Source: Polyangiaceae bacterium
GTDB taxonomy: Bacteria > Myxococcota_A > Polyangia > Polyangiales > Polyangiaceae
Assembly: GCA_013361525.1 (NCBI GenBank)
Contig: JABFXY010000169.1
Location: 1-64,000, forward strand
DNA: 64,000 nt
Reading direction: 5' to 3'
Shown here piece by piece: positions 41,069 through 50,761 of this stretch. Made by a program: the position numbers and the translations under genes. The number at the start of each line of letters is the position of its first letter. Within the stretch, counting starts at the first letter, position 1. A model generated the notes under the pieces. It had not been told where the DNA came from. It did not search any database and saw nothing but the letters and a program-made list of their open reading frames with translations.

Positions 41069-43354
41069 ATGACGGAAGCGCTTGCGGAAGCTCCGCCGAA
41101 GGCATCGATTCCGCCTGCTGCGCCGGATGCGCCGGCGTTCGTGAAGGCGCTGGCTCCAAGCGGCCAGAAAACACGAGCGTTACGCAAGCTCTACAGCCTT
41201 CTGTCGCAGATGGACCACCGCGCCGACGTGTTCGATCGCGAGGAGGGGCTCATCGGCGTTGCGAAATGGATCCGAGGCGGAGGCGAGGTCCCGACCGCCC
41301 CCGGGATCGACGCGCTCGAGAGCGGTCCGATCCGGCGCTTCCGGATGCTGATCGAGGCGCTTGCACGCTTCCCGAGCTTGCGCGAGCGGTTCGCCAGGGT
41401 CCTCCAATCGTTGTTCATCGAGCAGTCGGCGGAGCATCTGTTCGCCGGCTGCGGCATTCCCGGCGATCGCGGCATGTTGACCGAGACGATCGATCGCCTC
41501 TCGCGCCGCTTGATGCCGCAGCCCGTGGACGAGCAGGACATCACGCAGCTCGTCGCGCGCGTGTTTCCGACGAAGCGCGACACGCAGTGGCTCGCGTCGC
41601 TGCCTCACGAGGTCGTCGCGCGGTTCATCGAGATCATGAAGAGCCCCGGCGAGCTGGAGGATGGCGAGGCTCCGCGCTCCATGGCTCATTCGCGGGGTGA
41701 TTTGGCGCTCGGCGCGATGCCGTCGTCGCCCGATGGTCGAGGCTCGATCGGTTCCCGCACGAAATCGGTCTTCATGCCGCTGCGCTCGGCGCTCCTCGAC
41801 GCGATCCTCCTGCTCGCTTCGCGCGTGTCGTCCGCAGGCCTCTCCGACGACATCCGTGCGCGAAGCCCCGCCACACGGACGCTCAAGGACTCTCCGTTTT
41901 TCAAGCTGCCGCGCATCATCGACGCGCTCCTCGCGACACCTCGTCACGATCTCGACGAGATCGCCGCGTGGACCGACGAGGTGCGCCTGCTCGTCTCGGA
42001 ATGTCGCGACGCGTCCGCCGCCGTTCAAGAGCGGCTCGAGGTCGCCGGCGTCAGCGTCGACGTCGTCTACCGTCTCGAGCTGATCGAGCGGAGTCTACGC
42101 CGTATCGAGCTTCTGCTCGGCGTGCTCGTTCCGCACGATCCGATTTTGCACGCTCGAAAGAGCATGCACGTGTTCATTCTCTTGCTCGAAGAGCGGCGCC
42201 GCGATCTCAGCATCACGGACATCGTGCGCACCAACACGCGCCTCCTCGCGCGCAAGGTGATCGAGCGCGCGGGTGAGGGCGGCGAGCACTACATCACCGC
42301 GACCCCGGGCGAGTTCTTCAAGATGTTCCTCTCGGCGGCGGGCGGCGGTGTCCTCACCGCAGGCACGGCCGCCTTGAAGCAGTTCATCTCGCACTTGCAT
42401 CGGCCGCCGCTGCAGGAAGGTTTGCTCGCGGCGTCGAACTACGCCGGGAGCTTTCTCGCAATGCAGCTGCTCGGCTTCACCCTTGCGACGAAGCAACCGG
42501 GCATGACCGGCGCGGCGCTCGCGGGCGCCCTCGAGGACGGCGGCAAGAACCATGAGGCCGTCGTCACGCAGATCGCGCGCCTCACGCGATCGCAGCTTGC
42601 GGCCGCGGCCGGCAACGTCTCGATGGTCATCCCGGCGTGTTATGCGCTCGACCGGTATTGGCTCGCGACCCGCGGCACGCATTTCTTGGAGGCTGCGTAC
42701 GCCGAGAAGACCATCAAGTCGTTCCATCCGACGCAGAGCGGGACGGTGCCGTTTGCGGCGCTGACCGGCGTCATTCTCTGGCTCTCCAGCCTCGCGGCCG
42801 GTTGGCTCGAGAACTGGGCGGTGTACCGCCGCCTCCCGGAAGCCATCGCGGAGCATCGAATTCGCCGTTATGTCGGCTCGCGCGTGACCACCTGGGCGTC
42901 GAGGTTCTTCGCTCACAACATCGCCGGTCTCGGCGGCAACGTCGCCATCGGCGCGATGCTCGGCCTGTTGCCGATCATCGCGGCGTTTGCAGGCGCGCCG
43001 CTCGACGTGCGTCACGTCACCTTGTCGACCGGCGGGCTCACGCTCTGCGTGACGTCGCTCGGCTCGGAGGTCATGTCGACCCCCGGCTTCCGCGCGGCGG
43101 TTGCAGGCATCGCGATCATCCTGTGCCTGAACCTGGGCGTGAGCTTCGCGCTCGCCTTCAGCATGGCTTTGCGCGCGCGCGAAGTTTCGGTCGTTCAGGG
43201 TATGCGCCTGTTCGTCGCCGTCATCATCGGGTTCTTCCGCTCGCCGCTTCGCTTCTTCCTCCCCATCGGCGACACCGGAGAGACCATCGGCCACGGCCAC
43301 GCACAGGGTCACGGCCATGGCCACGGTGGCGAAAAGAGCAACGGGAAGCACTGA
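41069..43354 (+). CDS. Gcr-type 'site-specific recombinase' family membrane protein
   Basis: A 761-residue protein of the Gcr/'site-specific recombinase' family (Pfam SpecificRecomb). The first half is soluble and helical ('RTKSVFMPLRSALLDAILLLASRV'; 'LEVAGVSVDVVYRLELIERSLRRIELLLG'). The second half carries about six transmembrane helices ('FKMFLSAAGGGVLTAGTAALKQFI', 'GVILWLSSLAAGWLENWAVYRRLPEAI', 'AGIAIILCLNLGVSFALAFSMAL'). The family name comes from a Neisseria gene; recombinase activity is doubtful for a membrane protein. The tail is histidine-rich (HGHAQGHGHGHGG), a likely metal-binding end. It is divergent from the UshA-like gene and followed by a DUF2252 gene. Confidence 0.88.
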   Translation: MTEALAEAPPKASIPPAAPDAPAFVKALAPSGQKTRALRKLYSLLSQMDHRADVFDREEGLIGVAKWIRGGGEVPTAPGIDALESGPIRRFRMLIEALARFPSLRERFARVLQSLFIEQSAEHLFAGCGIPGDRGMLTETIDRLSRRLMPQPVDEQDITQLVARVFPTKRDTQWLASLPHEVVARFIEIMKSPGELEDGEAPRSMAHSRGDLALGAMPSSPDGRGSIGSRTKSVFMPLRSALLDAILLLASRVSSAGLSDDIRARSPATRTLKDSPFFKLPRIIDALLATPRHDLDEIAAWTDEVRLLVSECRDASAAVQERLEVAGVSVDVVYRLELIERSLRRIELLLGVLVPHDPILHARKSMHVFILLLEERRRDLSITDIVRTNTRLLARKVIERAGEGGEHYITATPGEFFKMFLSAAGGGVLTAGTAALKQFISHLHRPPLQEGLLAASNYAGSFLAMQLLGFTLATKQPGMTGAALAGALEDGGKNHEAVVTQIARLTRSQLAAAAGNVSMVIPACYALDRYWLATRGTHFLEAAYAEKTIKSFHPTQSGTVPFAALTGVILWLSSLAAGWLENWAVYRRLPEAIAEHRIRRYVGSRVTTWASRFFAHNIAGLGGNVAIGAMLGLLPIIAAFAGAPLDVRHVTLSTGGLTLCVTSLGSEVMSTPGFRAAVAGIAIILCLNLGVSFALAFSMALRAREVSVVQGMRLFVAVIIGFFRSPLRFFLPIGDTGETIGHGHAQGHGHGHGGEKSNGKH

Positions 43355-43411
43355 CGTCGCGCACGAAAACGCCGTGATCCCTGGCTCCGCGTAAGCGTTA
43401 TCGTGCGGCCG

Positions 43412-44848
43412 ATGCGGACTGCCCGGTCGAGCTCGTCGAAGAAATACAACCCCATCGCCGTCGAGCCTCGCAGGCTCACGAGCCACGTCTTCGGACGTTG
43501 GACCGCACCGGAGATCGTGGTCGCGCAAGGCCGCGCTCTGCGCGACAAGGCGCCTGTCTCCGCGCATGCGCGGCACACCCCGTCACCCGAACGTCCCGAC
43601 CCGACGACGCTCGTCTCGTCAACGAACGACAAACGCGTGCAAGAGCTCGCCGCGATCCGCGTCGGCAGGATGATCGCATCTCCGTTCGCGTTCCTGCGCG
43701 GAACCGCAGGTTTGATGGCGGCGGACCTTCTGCGATCGCCGTCGACGGGTCTTGCGGCGCACATCTGTGGGGACGCTCACTGCTCGAACTTCGGTCTCTA
43801 CGCGTCGCCCGAGCGCCGTCAGATCATGGATCTGAACGACTTCGACGAGACGGTACAGGGGCCGTGGGAGTGGGACCTCAAGCGTCTCGTTGCGAGCCTC
43901 GTCGTGGCAGGTCGTGTCGGCGGCATGCGTGACGACCTCTGCGAGCTCGCCGCGCGCGACGCCGCGCACACGTATCGCGTCGCGACGCGCGAGCTCGCGA
44001 GCATGTCGGTGCTCGAAGCGTTCTACCTCACCACCGATCGCTCGACGCTGGAGCACTTCGACATCGAGCACCTCTACGAGACCTTCGATCGCGTGCGGAA
44101 AAAGGCGAAGAAGAACACGAGCAAGAAGGTCGCTTCCGAGATCACCCAGCGCGTCGATCAGGACGCGTGGCACTTCCTCGACAAGCCGCCGATCCTCACG
44201 CGCGTCGATGACGAGACCGCGCAAAAGGTGTTGGACGGGCTCGAGCTGTACGCGGAGGCGCTCGACGGGGAGTTGCGATGGCTGCTCTCGCGTTATGCCG
44301 TCGCAGACGTCGCGCAGCGCATCGTCGGCCTCGGGAGTGTCGGCCTGAAGAGCTACGTCGTGCTCCTCCACGGAAACGGCGAGGACGCGCTCATCCTGCA
44401 GGTCAAAGAGGCGGAGCCTTCCGCGCTCGCCCCTTACGTTGCGCCGTCACCCTACGAGCACGAAGGTGAACGTATCGTTCGCGGGCAACGGTGGATGCAG
44501 ACGGTGAGCGATCTGATGCTCGGCTGGACGACCATCGACGAGCGCCCGTTTTTGGTCCGCCAGTTCCGCGACATGAAGGGATCCATCGATCCCACGGACC
44601 TGAAGCCACACCAGCTCGACGACTATGGACGCGTGCTGGGCGCGGTGCTCGCGCGCGCCCACGCACAATCGGTCGACCCGCGCCTCCTCGCCGGGTACAT
44701 CGACGGTGTGAGCGCGGGCGACGGGGAGGCGTTCGACGCCGCGCTCGCGCATTTCGCCGTGACCTACGCGGACCAGACCGAACGCGATCACGCTGCGCTG
44801 AAGCGCGCCGTCGACGACGGTCGCCTGGCTGCAGAGGTGGGCGTGTAA
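43412..44848 (+). CDS. DUF2252 family protein
   Basis: A 478-residue DUF2252 protein, which belongs to the aminoglycoside-phosphotransferase-like kinase fold group. Typical signatures are 'IASPFAFLRGTAGLMAADL', 'HICGDAHCSNFGLYASPERRQIMDLNDFDE' (split over about residues 113-145; GDxHxxNFG and DxNDFDE are the family's active-site-like segments) and 'GSVGLKSYVVLLHGNGEDALILQVKEA'. Enzymatic activity is not established for the family. TATCGT lies seven bases upstream of the ATG. It may be co-transcribed with the recombinase-like gene. Confidence 0.9.
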   Translation: MRTARSSSSKKYNPIAVEPRRLTSHVFGRWTAPEIVVAQGRALRDKAPVSAHARHTPSPERPDPTTLVSSTNDKRVQELAAIRVGRMIASPFAFLRGTAGLMAADLLRSPSTGLAAHICGDAHCSNFGLYASPERRQIMDLNDFDETVQGPWEWDLKRLVASLVVAGRVGGMRDDLCELAARDAAHTYRVATRELASMSVLEAFYLTTDRSTLEHFDIEHLYETFDRVRKKAKKNTSKKVASEITQRVDQDAWHFLDKPPILTRVDDETAQKVLDGLELYAEALDGELRWLLSRYAVADVAQRIVGLGSVGLKSYVVLLHGNGEDALILQVKEAEPSALAPYVAPSPYEHEGERIVRGQRWMQTVSDLMLGWTTIDERPFLVRQFRDMKGSIDPTDLKPHQLDDYGRVLGAVLARAHAQSVDPRLLAGYIDGVSAGDGEAFDAALAHFAVTYADQTERDHAALKRAVDDGRLAAEVGV

Positions 44849-44864
44849 CCGAGCGGACCGAGCG

Positions 44865-46337
44865 TCAGATCGCGCCGCCGGCGAACGGAAGGATCGCCTT
44901 GAGGTCGTCGTCGGTGAAGCGCAGCTGCAGACCGAGGAAGTAGTCGCGGCGGTCGTTCGTGATGATGTCGTCGACGCCGCCGAGCAGCCACAACATCGGG
45001 ATGAACTCGTAGCCCACCGTCACGCGCCAGCGCGGGTTCAGCTGCTCGCCGAAGCCGAAGAGATCCTGGCGAAGCTCGAACCGATCGTCGATGAGGTGCA
45101 GGTCGAGGCCGATGCCGCCCGTCGACTCCATGATGCCGAATCGACCGGTGAATGGGCCGAGCCGCTTCGCGAACTGAAAGCTGAGGCGGAAATCGTTCGT
45201 GGTGGTGACGCGCGTCTCGCGGTAGCTCGGCGGGTCGTTCGGGTTCGTCGTGTCGACCGTCGTCTGCTCGATGCTCGTCTTGCCGCGCGGGTCGTTGACG
45301 AGCTGGATCATGTAGTACTTGTCGACCGACGGCTGCAGGCGCAGCTCGACGTACGTCTTCACCGTGTTCGCGAGGAAGTTGTAGTCCGCGCGCAGGCCGA
45401 CGACCGTCTGGAGGCGGCCGATGCCGCCGACGAGATCGCCGACGTCCTGGACGACCGTCTCGACCTCGTTGATGAGCGTCTCGTCCTTCGTCAGGCGACC
45501 GACGGTGCCCTCGCCGCGATCGACGCGCGCAGCGATGTTGTCGGCATGGCCGAGCACCGACTCGAGGCTCTTGCTCGCGCGATCGATGCGCTCGAGCGTC
45601 GTGCGTATCTCCCCTGGAGGAGCGCCGCCCGCGGCCGTGTCCCCCTTGCCGGTGAAGCCGCGGATGTCGTCGGTGACCTGCTTGATGTTCTCGAGGATCT
45701 TCGCGATCTGCGGCTTCGCGTCGCCCGTGATGTTGTTGACGTTCGCGAGCGTGCCTTTCACGGCCTCGCGGTTCTCTTTCACGGTCGCGTTGAGCTGCTC
45801 CGTCACTTCGGCGAGGTTCTTCAGGATCTTCGCGATCTGATCCTGCCCGGTGTCCGAGCCGACGGTGTTCTTCAGGCTGTTGGTGACGGTTTTGACGTCC
45901 TTCAAGATGTCGGCGATTTGGCCCTGTAAGGACTGTATCGTCGGCTCTTCGAGCAGGTTCTTGATCTGGTCGCCGTCTTCGAGCTCGCGTTGGTCGGGGG
46001 TGCCTGGGATGAGGACGATGTAGAACTCGCCGATGAGGCTCGTGGAGCGTTTACCGATCGCCGCGTTCTCGTAGAGCTTCACCCCCGGCATCATCTTGAT
46101 GTCGACGCGCGCGCGGCCTTCGTCGAGCCAGATGCGGTCGACGACGCCGACCTGGATGCCGCTGATCATCACGCGGGACTGCGGCGCGACGCCCGTCATG
46201 TCCGGCAGGTACGCGTAGACCATGTACCCGCCGCTGGTGCCGGTTGCGCGCGAGATGAAGCGGTAGCCAACCACCACCGCGATCGCGAGCACGATCGCCA
46301 TGGCGCCAACCCTCGCTGCGCGTGAGATCTCCGGCAT
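44865..46337 (-). CDS. MCE (MlaD-type) protein with barrel-like C-terminal region
   Basis: A 490-residue protein: one N-terminal helix (about residues 9-29), an MCE domain (about 35-115: 'GYMVYAYLPDMTGVAPQSRVMISGIQVGVVDRIWL'), and a helical coiled region (about 130-310) with repeated 'ILKDVKTVTNSL/ILKNLAEVTEQL/ILENIKQVTDDI' phases. The last about 170 residues are beta strands with aromatic spacing ('TVKTYVELRLQPSVDKYYMIQLVND', 'RRDYFLGLQLRFTDDDLKAIL') and look like an outer-membrane or barrel-forming domain. MCE proteins carry lipids between membranes. A fused outer-membrane end would let one protein span the periplasm. No permease is adjacent. Confidence 0.86.
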   Translation of the reverse strand: MPEISRAARVGAMAIVLAIAVVVGYRFISRATGTSGGYMVYAYLPDMTGVAPQSRVMISGIQVGVVDRIWLDEGRARVDIKMMPGVKLYENAAIGKRSTSLIGEFYIVLIPGTPDQRELEDGDQIKNLLEEPTIQSLQGQIADILKDVKTVTNSLKNTVGSDTGQDQIAKILKNLAEVTEQLNATVKENREAVKGTLANVNNITGDAKPQIAKILENIKQVTDDIRGFTGKGDTAAGGAPPGEIRTTLERIDRASKSLESVLGHADNIAARVDRGEGTVGRLTKDETLINEVETVVQDVGDLVGGIGRLQTVVGLRADYNFLANTVKTYVELRLQPSVDKYYMIQLVNDPRGKTSIEQTTVDTTNPNDPPSYRETRVTTTNDFRLSFQFAKRLGPFTGRFGIMESTGGIGLDLHLIDDRFELRQDLFGFGEQLNPRWRVTVGYEFIPMLWLLGGVDDIITNDRRDYFLGLQLRFTDDDLKAILPFAGGAI

Positions 46338-46484
46338 AGGACGTCTTGTAAGAAGCACCCTTAGCCTAACATCAGGGGCGACGACCAAACAGATGGCCCA
46401 AACGGATGAATAGGGGTGCGGCAAAAGTCCGGCCGCCTTGTCCGTGGGGTGGGTCCGGCCGCGCCCAGGAAAGCTCGGGTGCGC

Positions 46485-48047
46485 TCAATAAGGGCTGGCG
46501 TGGGTCGGAGGTTGGGGCCAAGGCGCGCACGTGCCGAAGAGCTGCATTTCGACGTACCGCTCGAGCATCTGTCCGGAGGGGCAGATCGGCGTGATCGAGC
46601 GGGCGACGAGCTTGCCCCACTCGTCGAGAACCAGGTGCATCGCGCTGCGGCTCGTGTCGCCGGAGTCGGCGTGCCGCAGCATGGTCGAGAGGTCGTCGAG
46701 CTCCGTCGAGCGCATCGCGTCGATGAAGCGGCGCAGGCTCGGGATCGCGAAGTAGACGCCGGCGGGCGATCGGTCGAGCGCCTCTCGGAAGACCAGGGCG
46801 TTGTCGTAGTCCTCGTTGGTCGGCGGTCGGGGGTACGCGCTCGCGACGCGATCGCGCAGCGCCTGCCATTGCGATCGTGCGGCGTTCGCCGGGGCAGAGG
46901 GGTTCAGATAGTCGAGCCAGGAGCGGGATGGCCGAGACGGCGGCGCGACGATCGAGGCGAGGAAGTAGTCGTCGCAATAGGGCCACTCGATCTCGAAGGC
47001 GCGCGGGGCCCGTCCCATCGCGATCATGAAGACCAGTGACTCGAGCGCGGTAGCCATCGCGGGTGACGGAGCGGCCATGCGGCGTCGTGCATGGTGCAGG
47101 GCGAGGGTCAGCAGGTTGCGCGGCGAGCCCTCGAGACCGAAGGCGGCCGTCAGGCTCGCCGAGAGCTCGTCGAGCAACGCCGTCGCGCGCGGCATGCCCG
47201 GCGTCATGTCGGCAAACCGGGCCATCGAGAACGCTTCGATCACCTCGATCGCCAGCGCCCCACAGGCGAGCGCCGGATCCGCGAGTCGTACGAGAAACCG
47301 ACGCGCGTGCGTCAGCTGGTCGATCGCCGAGCGGCGCACGGTCGTGAACACTTCGCGCGCATGTGGATTGCCGAGACCGAACGGGTTTGCCTCTTCGGTC
47401 GCCGCGGCGTCCTTGTTCCAGGCATCGAACACCGCCGTGAGGACCAGCGCGCGCTGCAGATGCCGCTCCACGCGCGGAACGTCCAGCGCGGCTCGGGCCG
47501 AGTCCTCGACGACGGCCGCGGTTCGGAAGGGTGAGCCCTGCGATCGACCACGATCCGTCCGCGACTCGGCGCTCGCGAAGAGCGCTCGTGCGACGCGCCG
47601 AAGTCGCGAAAGGGCGAAGAGCACGAGCGCGCGAACGCACCCCGAAGGGATCCAGACAGGGTCACCACCGAGCGCGAGCGCTGCCTCGCGATGCTCGATG
47701 CCCGCGCGGACGGTGGCGCGAGCCGCGAGGGCCGCGACGTAGAGCTCGGTGCCCGGCTCTTCCACGAGCGACGACACGATGTGCTCGATGGCATCGACCT
47801 TCTCTTCCGCCGAGGAAGCCACGCGCACCTCGTGCGCCAGCGGAAGTGGATCGCGCGGGAAGCGCCACCGAATCTTGCCCACGATTGAAGACAGGTGAGC
47901 GAGAAGGGCCGCTCGGGCGCAGCCGTCCTCGAAGCCGGCGTCGTGATCGGCGCACGCCAGCGCGCACACGTATTCGATGCGGTCGAGCAGATCGCGTTGC
48001 CAAATATCGACGGGTCGCGATTCGTCGAGGTCCACTGCCTCACTCAT
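46485..48047 (-). CDS. Hypothetical protein, 520 aa
   Basis: A soluble helical protein without a signal peptide, rich in Ala, Arg and Leu ('VRALVLFALSRLRRVARALFASAE', 'ARAALDVPRVERHLQRALVLTAVFDAWNKDA'). Its composition and regular spacing suggest an alpha-helical repeat protein. No catalytic or nucleotide-binding motif is seen. ATG 48047 was preferred over TTG 48056. It is divergent from the lipoprotein gene at 48114 with 66 bp between the starts. Function unknown. Confidence 0.68.
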   Translation of the reverse strand: MSEAVDLDESRPVDIWQRDLLDRIEYVCALACADHDAGFEDGCARAALLAHLSSIVGKIRWRFPRDPLPLAHEVRVASSAEEKVDAIEHIVSSLVEEPGTELYVAALAARATVRAGIEHREAALALGGDPVWIPSGCVRALVLFALSRLRRVARALFASAESRTDRGRSQGSPFRTAAVVEDSARAALDVPRVERHLQRALVLTAVFDAWNKDAAATEEANPFGLGNPHAREVFTTVRRSAIDQLTHARRFLVRLADPALACGALAIEVIEAFSMARFADMTPGMPRATALLDELSASLTAAFGLEGSPRNLLTLALHHARRRMAAPSPAMATALESLVFMIAMGRAPRAFEIEWPYCDDYFLASIVAPPSRPSRSWLDYLNPSAPANAARSQWQALRDRVASAYPRPPTNEDYDNALVFREALDRSPAGVYFAIPSLRRFIDAMRSTELDDLSTMLRHADSGDTSRSAMHLVLDEWGKLVARSITPICPSGQMLERYVEMQLFGTCAPWPQPPTHASPY

Positions 48048-48113
48048 TTCTATCAAGTCGCGAGGAGGCGCGGAGCGGTGCCACGAAATGTGCGACGCTG
48101 CTTGGGTCTAACG

Positions 48114-48863
48114 ATGCGGATACTCGAGACTTCGCGGCTCCCCGCTCTAACGGCGATTTTGTTCGTGGCTTGCAACCGTGATCCGCGCCCCGAAAAGGAG
48201 GAGGTCGCATCCTCGATCAGCTCGGTGACCGTGCCGGTCGCGCCCGATTTCTCCTGGGCACGATTTCCGAAGAAGCTCACCTACATGAATCACGTGCGGC
48301 GTCTCGACGGATCGCGCGAGAGCATGCCCACACAGGAAGAGTCCGCGGAGCGTGTGTCATCCACTGGCGAGCGACGGCTTTCGGTTAAGGCCGAGACGAA
48401 GGCAGCGCATCCTGATCAGTCCGCCACGGTGTCGACCGAGTGGGTGATCAACGCGGAAGGTTTGTTCCAGCTCTCGGACGAGACGAGCTACCCGGGAGAG
48501 AAAGCCACGACGACGACCTACGATCCGCCGAAGTTGACGATGCCGGCAGTCGTGCCGGAACGGCCGTGGACGTTCAAGCGCTACGACGGCGTCATCGCGG
48601 AAGTTACCGCGAGCCACGGCTCACCCTTCTGTGCGGACGGCGTTCGCACCATCACCCGTCACGTCGATCGGCGGGGCAAACAAGGGCGCTCGACGAGTCA
48701 TTGGTGCCCTGGGACGGGCTGGCGCGGACAAGATACCTATTACGTCGAGAAAGATGGCAGCAAGGCGTGGACGTGGACGACGGGGCTCGTCGCCGACGGA
48801 ACATCGCTGGCAGACGCGCCTCTTTCCGAGCGACTTCCGGAAGTGCCTGCCGACGAGCTTTGA
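48114..48863 (+). CDS. Hypothetical lipoprotein, 249 aa
   Basis: A 249-residue protein with a signal (MRILETSRLPALTAILFVAC) and lipobox LFVAC. The mature part contains Tyr/Trp-rich beta segments ('RPWTFKRYDGVIAEVTASHG', 'STSHWCPGTGWRGQDTYYVEKDGSKAWTWTTGL') and two cysteines about 35 residues apart. No enzyme motif was recognised. It ends nine bases before the next lipoprotein, so the two are very probably co-transcribed. Confidence 0.74.
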   Translation: MRILETSRLPALTAILFVACNRDPRPEKEEVASSISSVTVPVAPDFSWARFPKKLTYMNHVRRLDGSRESMPTQEESAERVSSTGERRLSVKAETKAAHPDQSATVSTEWVINAEGLFQLSDETSYPGEKATTTTYDPPKLTMPAVVPERPWTFKRYDGVIAEVTASHGSPFCADGVRTITRHVDRRGKQGRSTSHWCPGTGWRGQDTYYVEKDGSKAWTWTTGLVADGTSLADAPLSERLPEVPADEL

Positions 48864-48872
48864 CGCAGAGCC

Positions 48873-50327
48873 ATGTGTTCGATGCTCGAAAAAGGCCGCT
48901 GGGCGAAGCGAGGAAGGACCTGGATGGCCGCGGTTTCGCTGGTGACCGTCGTCGCCTGCGACGAGGCCACCCCCGCGGCGGTGCTCGAGACGGCGGAGGA
49001 GGCAGGCCACGCGGCGGCGCCCGAGCCTCGATATTGGCTCCGGTACGCAGACATCCTCGAGACTCCGGACGGCAAGGTCGTGCGAACCATCTACGACCCG
49101 GTGCTGGTGGAGCTCGGGGAAGGTGGTTTGGTGCGATCGGCAAAAGGAGCCCCGGACGCATTCGAAGGCTATTTGCCGAAGGCGTACTTGCAGCAGCCCG
49201 CCGATCGCGAAGGGTTGATGCTGTACGCCCAGAAGACCAGCGAGCTTCACGCGGAGTCGCCGGAAGGAACGGTGATCGGGCGCCTACATCCCGGTGCCTT
49301 CGTCAGCGTCGCGCCACATGACGACAAGAACTACCGCATAGCGGTCCCGCGCTACAAAGCCGCCAACTTTCCGGGCGAGGTGATGGGCGGCCTCCCGTTG
49401 TACGCATTCGTCGAGCGCGCGGCGCTCGGCCCCCAGCCCGTGGCGGAGGTGCCGCCCAAGCTCGAAGGCACGCTCTATCGAGATTTTCACGGGGCGATTG
49501 CATTCGACTCGGGCCCCGGAACGAGCCTTCTTTGCGGCGAGTATTACGCCTCGAAAGGTCGATTGACGCAGTACTATGCCGGTATCGAGATTGCCGGCCA
49601 GGGTGAACCGCCGATCAACCTGTTTGCCTCCTACCTAGCGCTCAATCGCTGTCCACCTCGCCACGTCGTTCGGGGGCCAGCGGGGTTGGTCGTGCTCGAC
49701 GGTCGTGATTGGCTCGATGCCCGCATCATTCGGACGATTCCCGCCGGGTACCTGCCCGTCCGACTGCCCGACGTCGACCCTCTCGCCGAGACCTTTCGGC
49801 GCCGCGGCGCGGTGCACTGGCTGGTGACGACCGCACGCGGTGTCGAGTGCCACGAATGGGCATTTCGTCCCGCGCCGGCAGGAAAGGGCGACGTCAACCC
49901 CGCAATGGTGCGAGGTGAGCTGTTCCGGCAACGAGATGCGCGCCGAGCGGACTTCGGGGTCGAGTACGCACCCTCCTCCGCACCCGACAAGAAGGGCGAT
50001 CTAACCCTTTGGGGTCCGCACTTCGCAACCGGCGGTGGATGGAAGTGCGGCGACGTTTTTTCGCTGGTCGGGTCTGAGGAGGACGTCCTCTACGTCGACC
50101 ATCCTCATCCGACGCACAACCGCCGAGGCGCGCTTCCGGCCGTGCTCACCCGATCCGGCGCTTATGAGCTCGCCGCGTTCCCGCCGAACGAAGTCGAGCA
50201 GTGGTTTCTGACGCCCGAGGCTTGCGAAAAGGCGAGGACGAAGGCGTCCGCTGCCATTGCAAAGGACCCTCGCGCAATCGATGTCTCGGGGATCCATTTC
50301 GACTGCTACGAGGAGCTGCACGAATAG
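48873..50327 (+). CDS. Hypothetical lipoprotein, 484 aa
   Basis: The ATG at 48873 gives a signal region 'MCSMLEKGRWAKRGRTWMAAVSLVTVVAC' with lipobox Cys29; an internal ATG at 48924 has a better Shine-Dalgarno (AGGAAGG) but almost no n-region. The mature part has a beta-rich region in which 'RYADILETPDGKVVRTI' and 'AQKTSELHAESPEGTVIGRLHPGAFVSVAP' look SH3-like (two copies). It ends with Cys/Trp-containing segments ('VECHEWAFRPAPAG', 'GGGWKCGDVF'). A surface-exposed binding role is a guess. It is convergent with the small lipoprotein gene at 50363, with a hairpin between them. Confidence 0.72.
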   Translation: MCSMLEKGRWAKRGRTWMAAVSLVTVVACDEATPAAVLETAEEAGHAAAPEPRYWLRYADILETPDGKVVRTIYDPVLVELGEGGLVRSAKGAPDAFEGYLPKAYLQQPADREGLMLYAQKTSELHAESPEGTVIGRLHPGAFVSVAPHDDKNYRIAVPRYKAANFPGEVMGGLPLYAFVERAALGPQPVAEVPPKLEGTLYRDFHGAIAFDSGPGTSLLCGEYYASKGRLTQYYAGIEIAGQGEPPINLFASYLALNRCPPRHVVRGPAGLVVLDGRDWLDARIIRTIPAGYLPVRLPDVDPLAETFRRRGAVHWLVTTARGVECHEWAFRPAPAGKGDVNPAMVRGELFRQRDARRADFGVEYAPSSAPDKKGDLTLWGPHFATGGGWKCGDVFSLVGSEEDVLYVDHPHPTHNRRGALPAVLTRSGAYELAAFPPNEVEQWFLTPEACEKARTKASAAIAKDPRAIDVSGIHFDCYEELHE

Positions 50328-50340
50328 CCTTTTCGTGCAG
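50316..50340. terminator. Perfect 9-bp hairpin between convergent genes
   Basis: CTGCACGAA (50316-50324) and TTCGTGCAG (50332-50340) flank a seven-base loop that contains the TAG of the 484-aa lipoprotein gene. It lies in the 35-bp spacer of two convergent genes, so it can serve both as a terminator. There is no long T-run after either arm. Confidence 0.45.
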
Positions 50341-50362
50341 GCGAATCGCGGCAATGCCGCGT

Positions 50363-50761
50363 TCATTGCGACGGTCCCGCATCCTTCGTCTTGCATTCCG
50401 CGGCGGCCGACCTGAACTTCTCCGACGCGGGGCATGAGGACTCGAAGACGTCGCGACAAGCAACCACTGGATCCGGGCGCTCGCGAAAGCATTTGCCAGC
50501 TGCCCGGATGCGCGTCGTCGAACACGCGAGCTCCTGCGCGGGGTTCGCGCCATTTCGATCGAGCGCGTCCCACACGCAGGTAAACGCCCGCTCGCTCTCC
50601 TCGACCGCCGCCGAGCTCATCGGCTCGCCCCACGAGACCTCGTACATCTCCCGGCTCGCTTCGACGTGCGCTCGCTTCTCCCGCTCGAACGTCCCTCCTC
50701 GTCCACACCCGACGGCGAAGACCACGATGCACGACAAAGGCAAATGGCGCAGGGGACACAT
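50363..50761 (-). CDS. Small hypothetical lipoprotein, 132 aa
   Basis: A 132-residue protein with signal MCPLRHLPLSCIVVFAVGC (lipobox FAVGC) followed by a charged helical mature part containing four Cys in two pairs ('ACSTTRIRAAGKCFRERPDPVVACRDVFESSCPASEKF', residues about 78-115). The cysteine spacing CX11C...CX8C could form a small helical hairpin with two disulfides. Unknown function. ATG 50761 fits the signal, while the longer frame upstream is low-complexity. Confidence 0.62.
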   Translation of the reverse strand: MCPLRHLPLSCIVVFAVGCGRGGTFEREKRAHVEASREMYEVSWGEPMSSAAVEESERAFTCVWDALDRNGANPAQELACSTTRIRAAGKCFRERPDPVVACRDVFESSCPASEKFRSAAAECKTKDAGPSQ

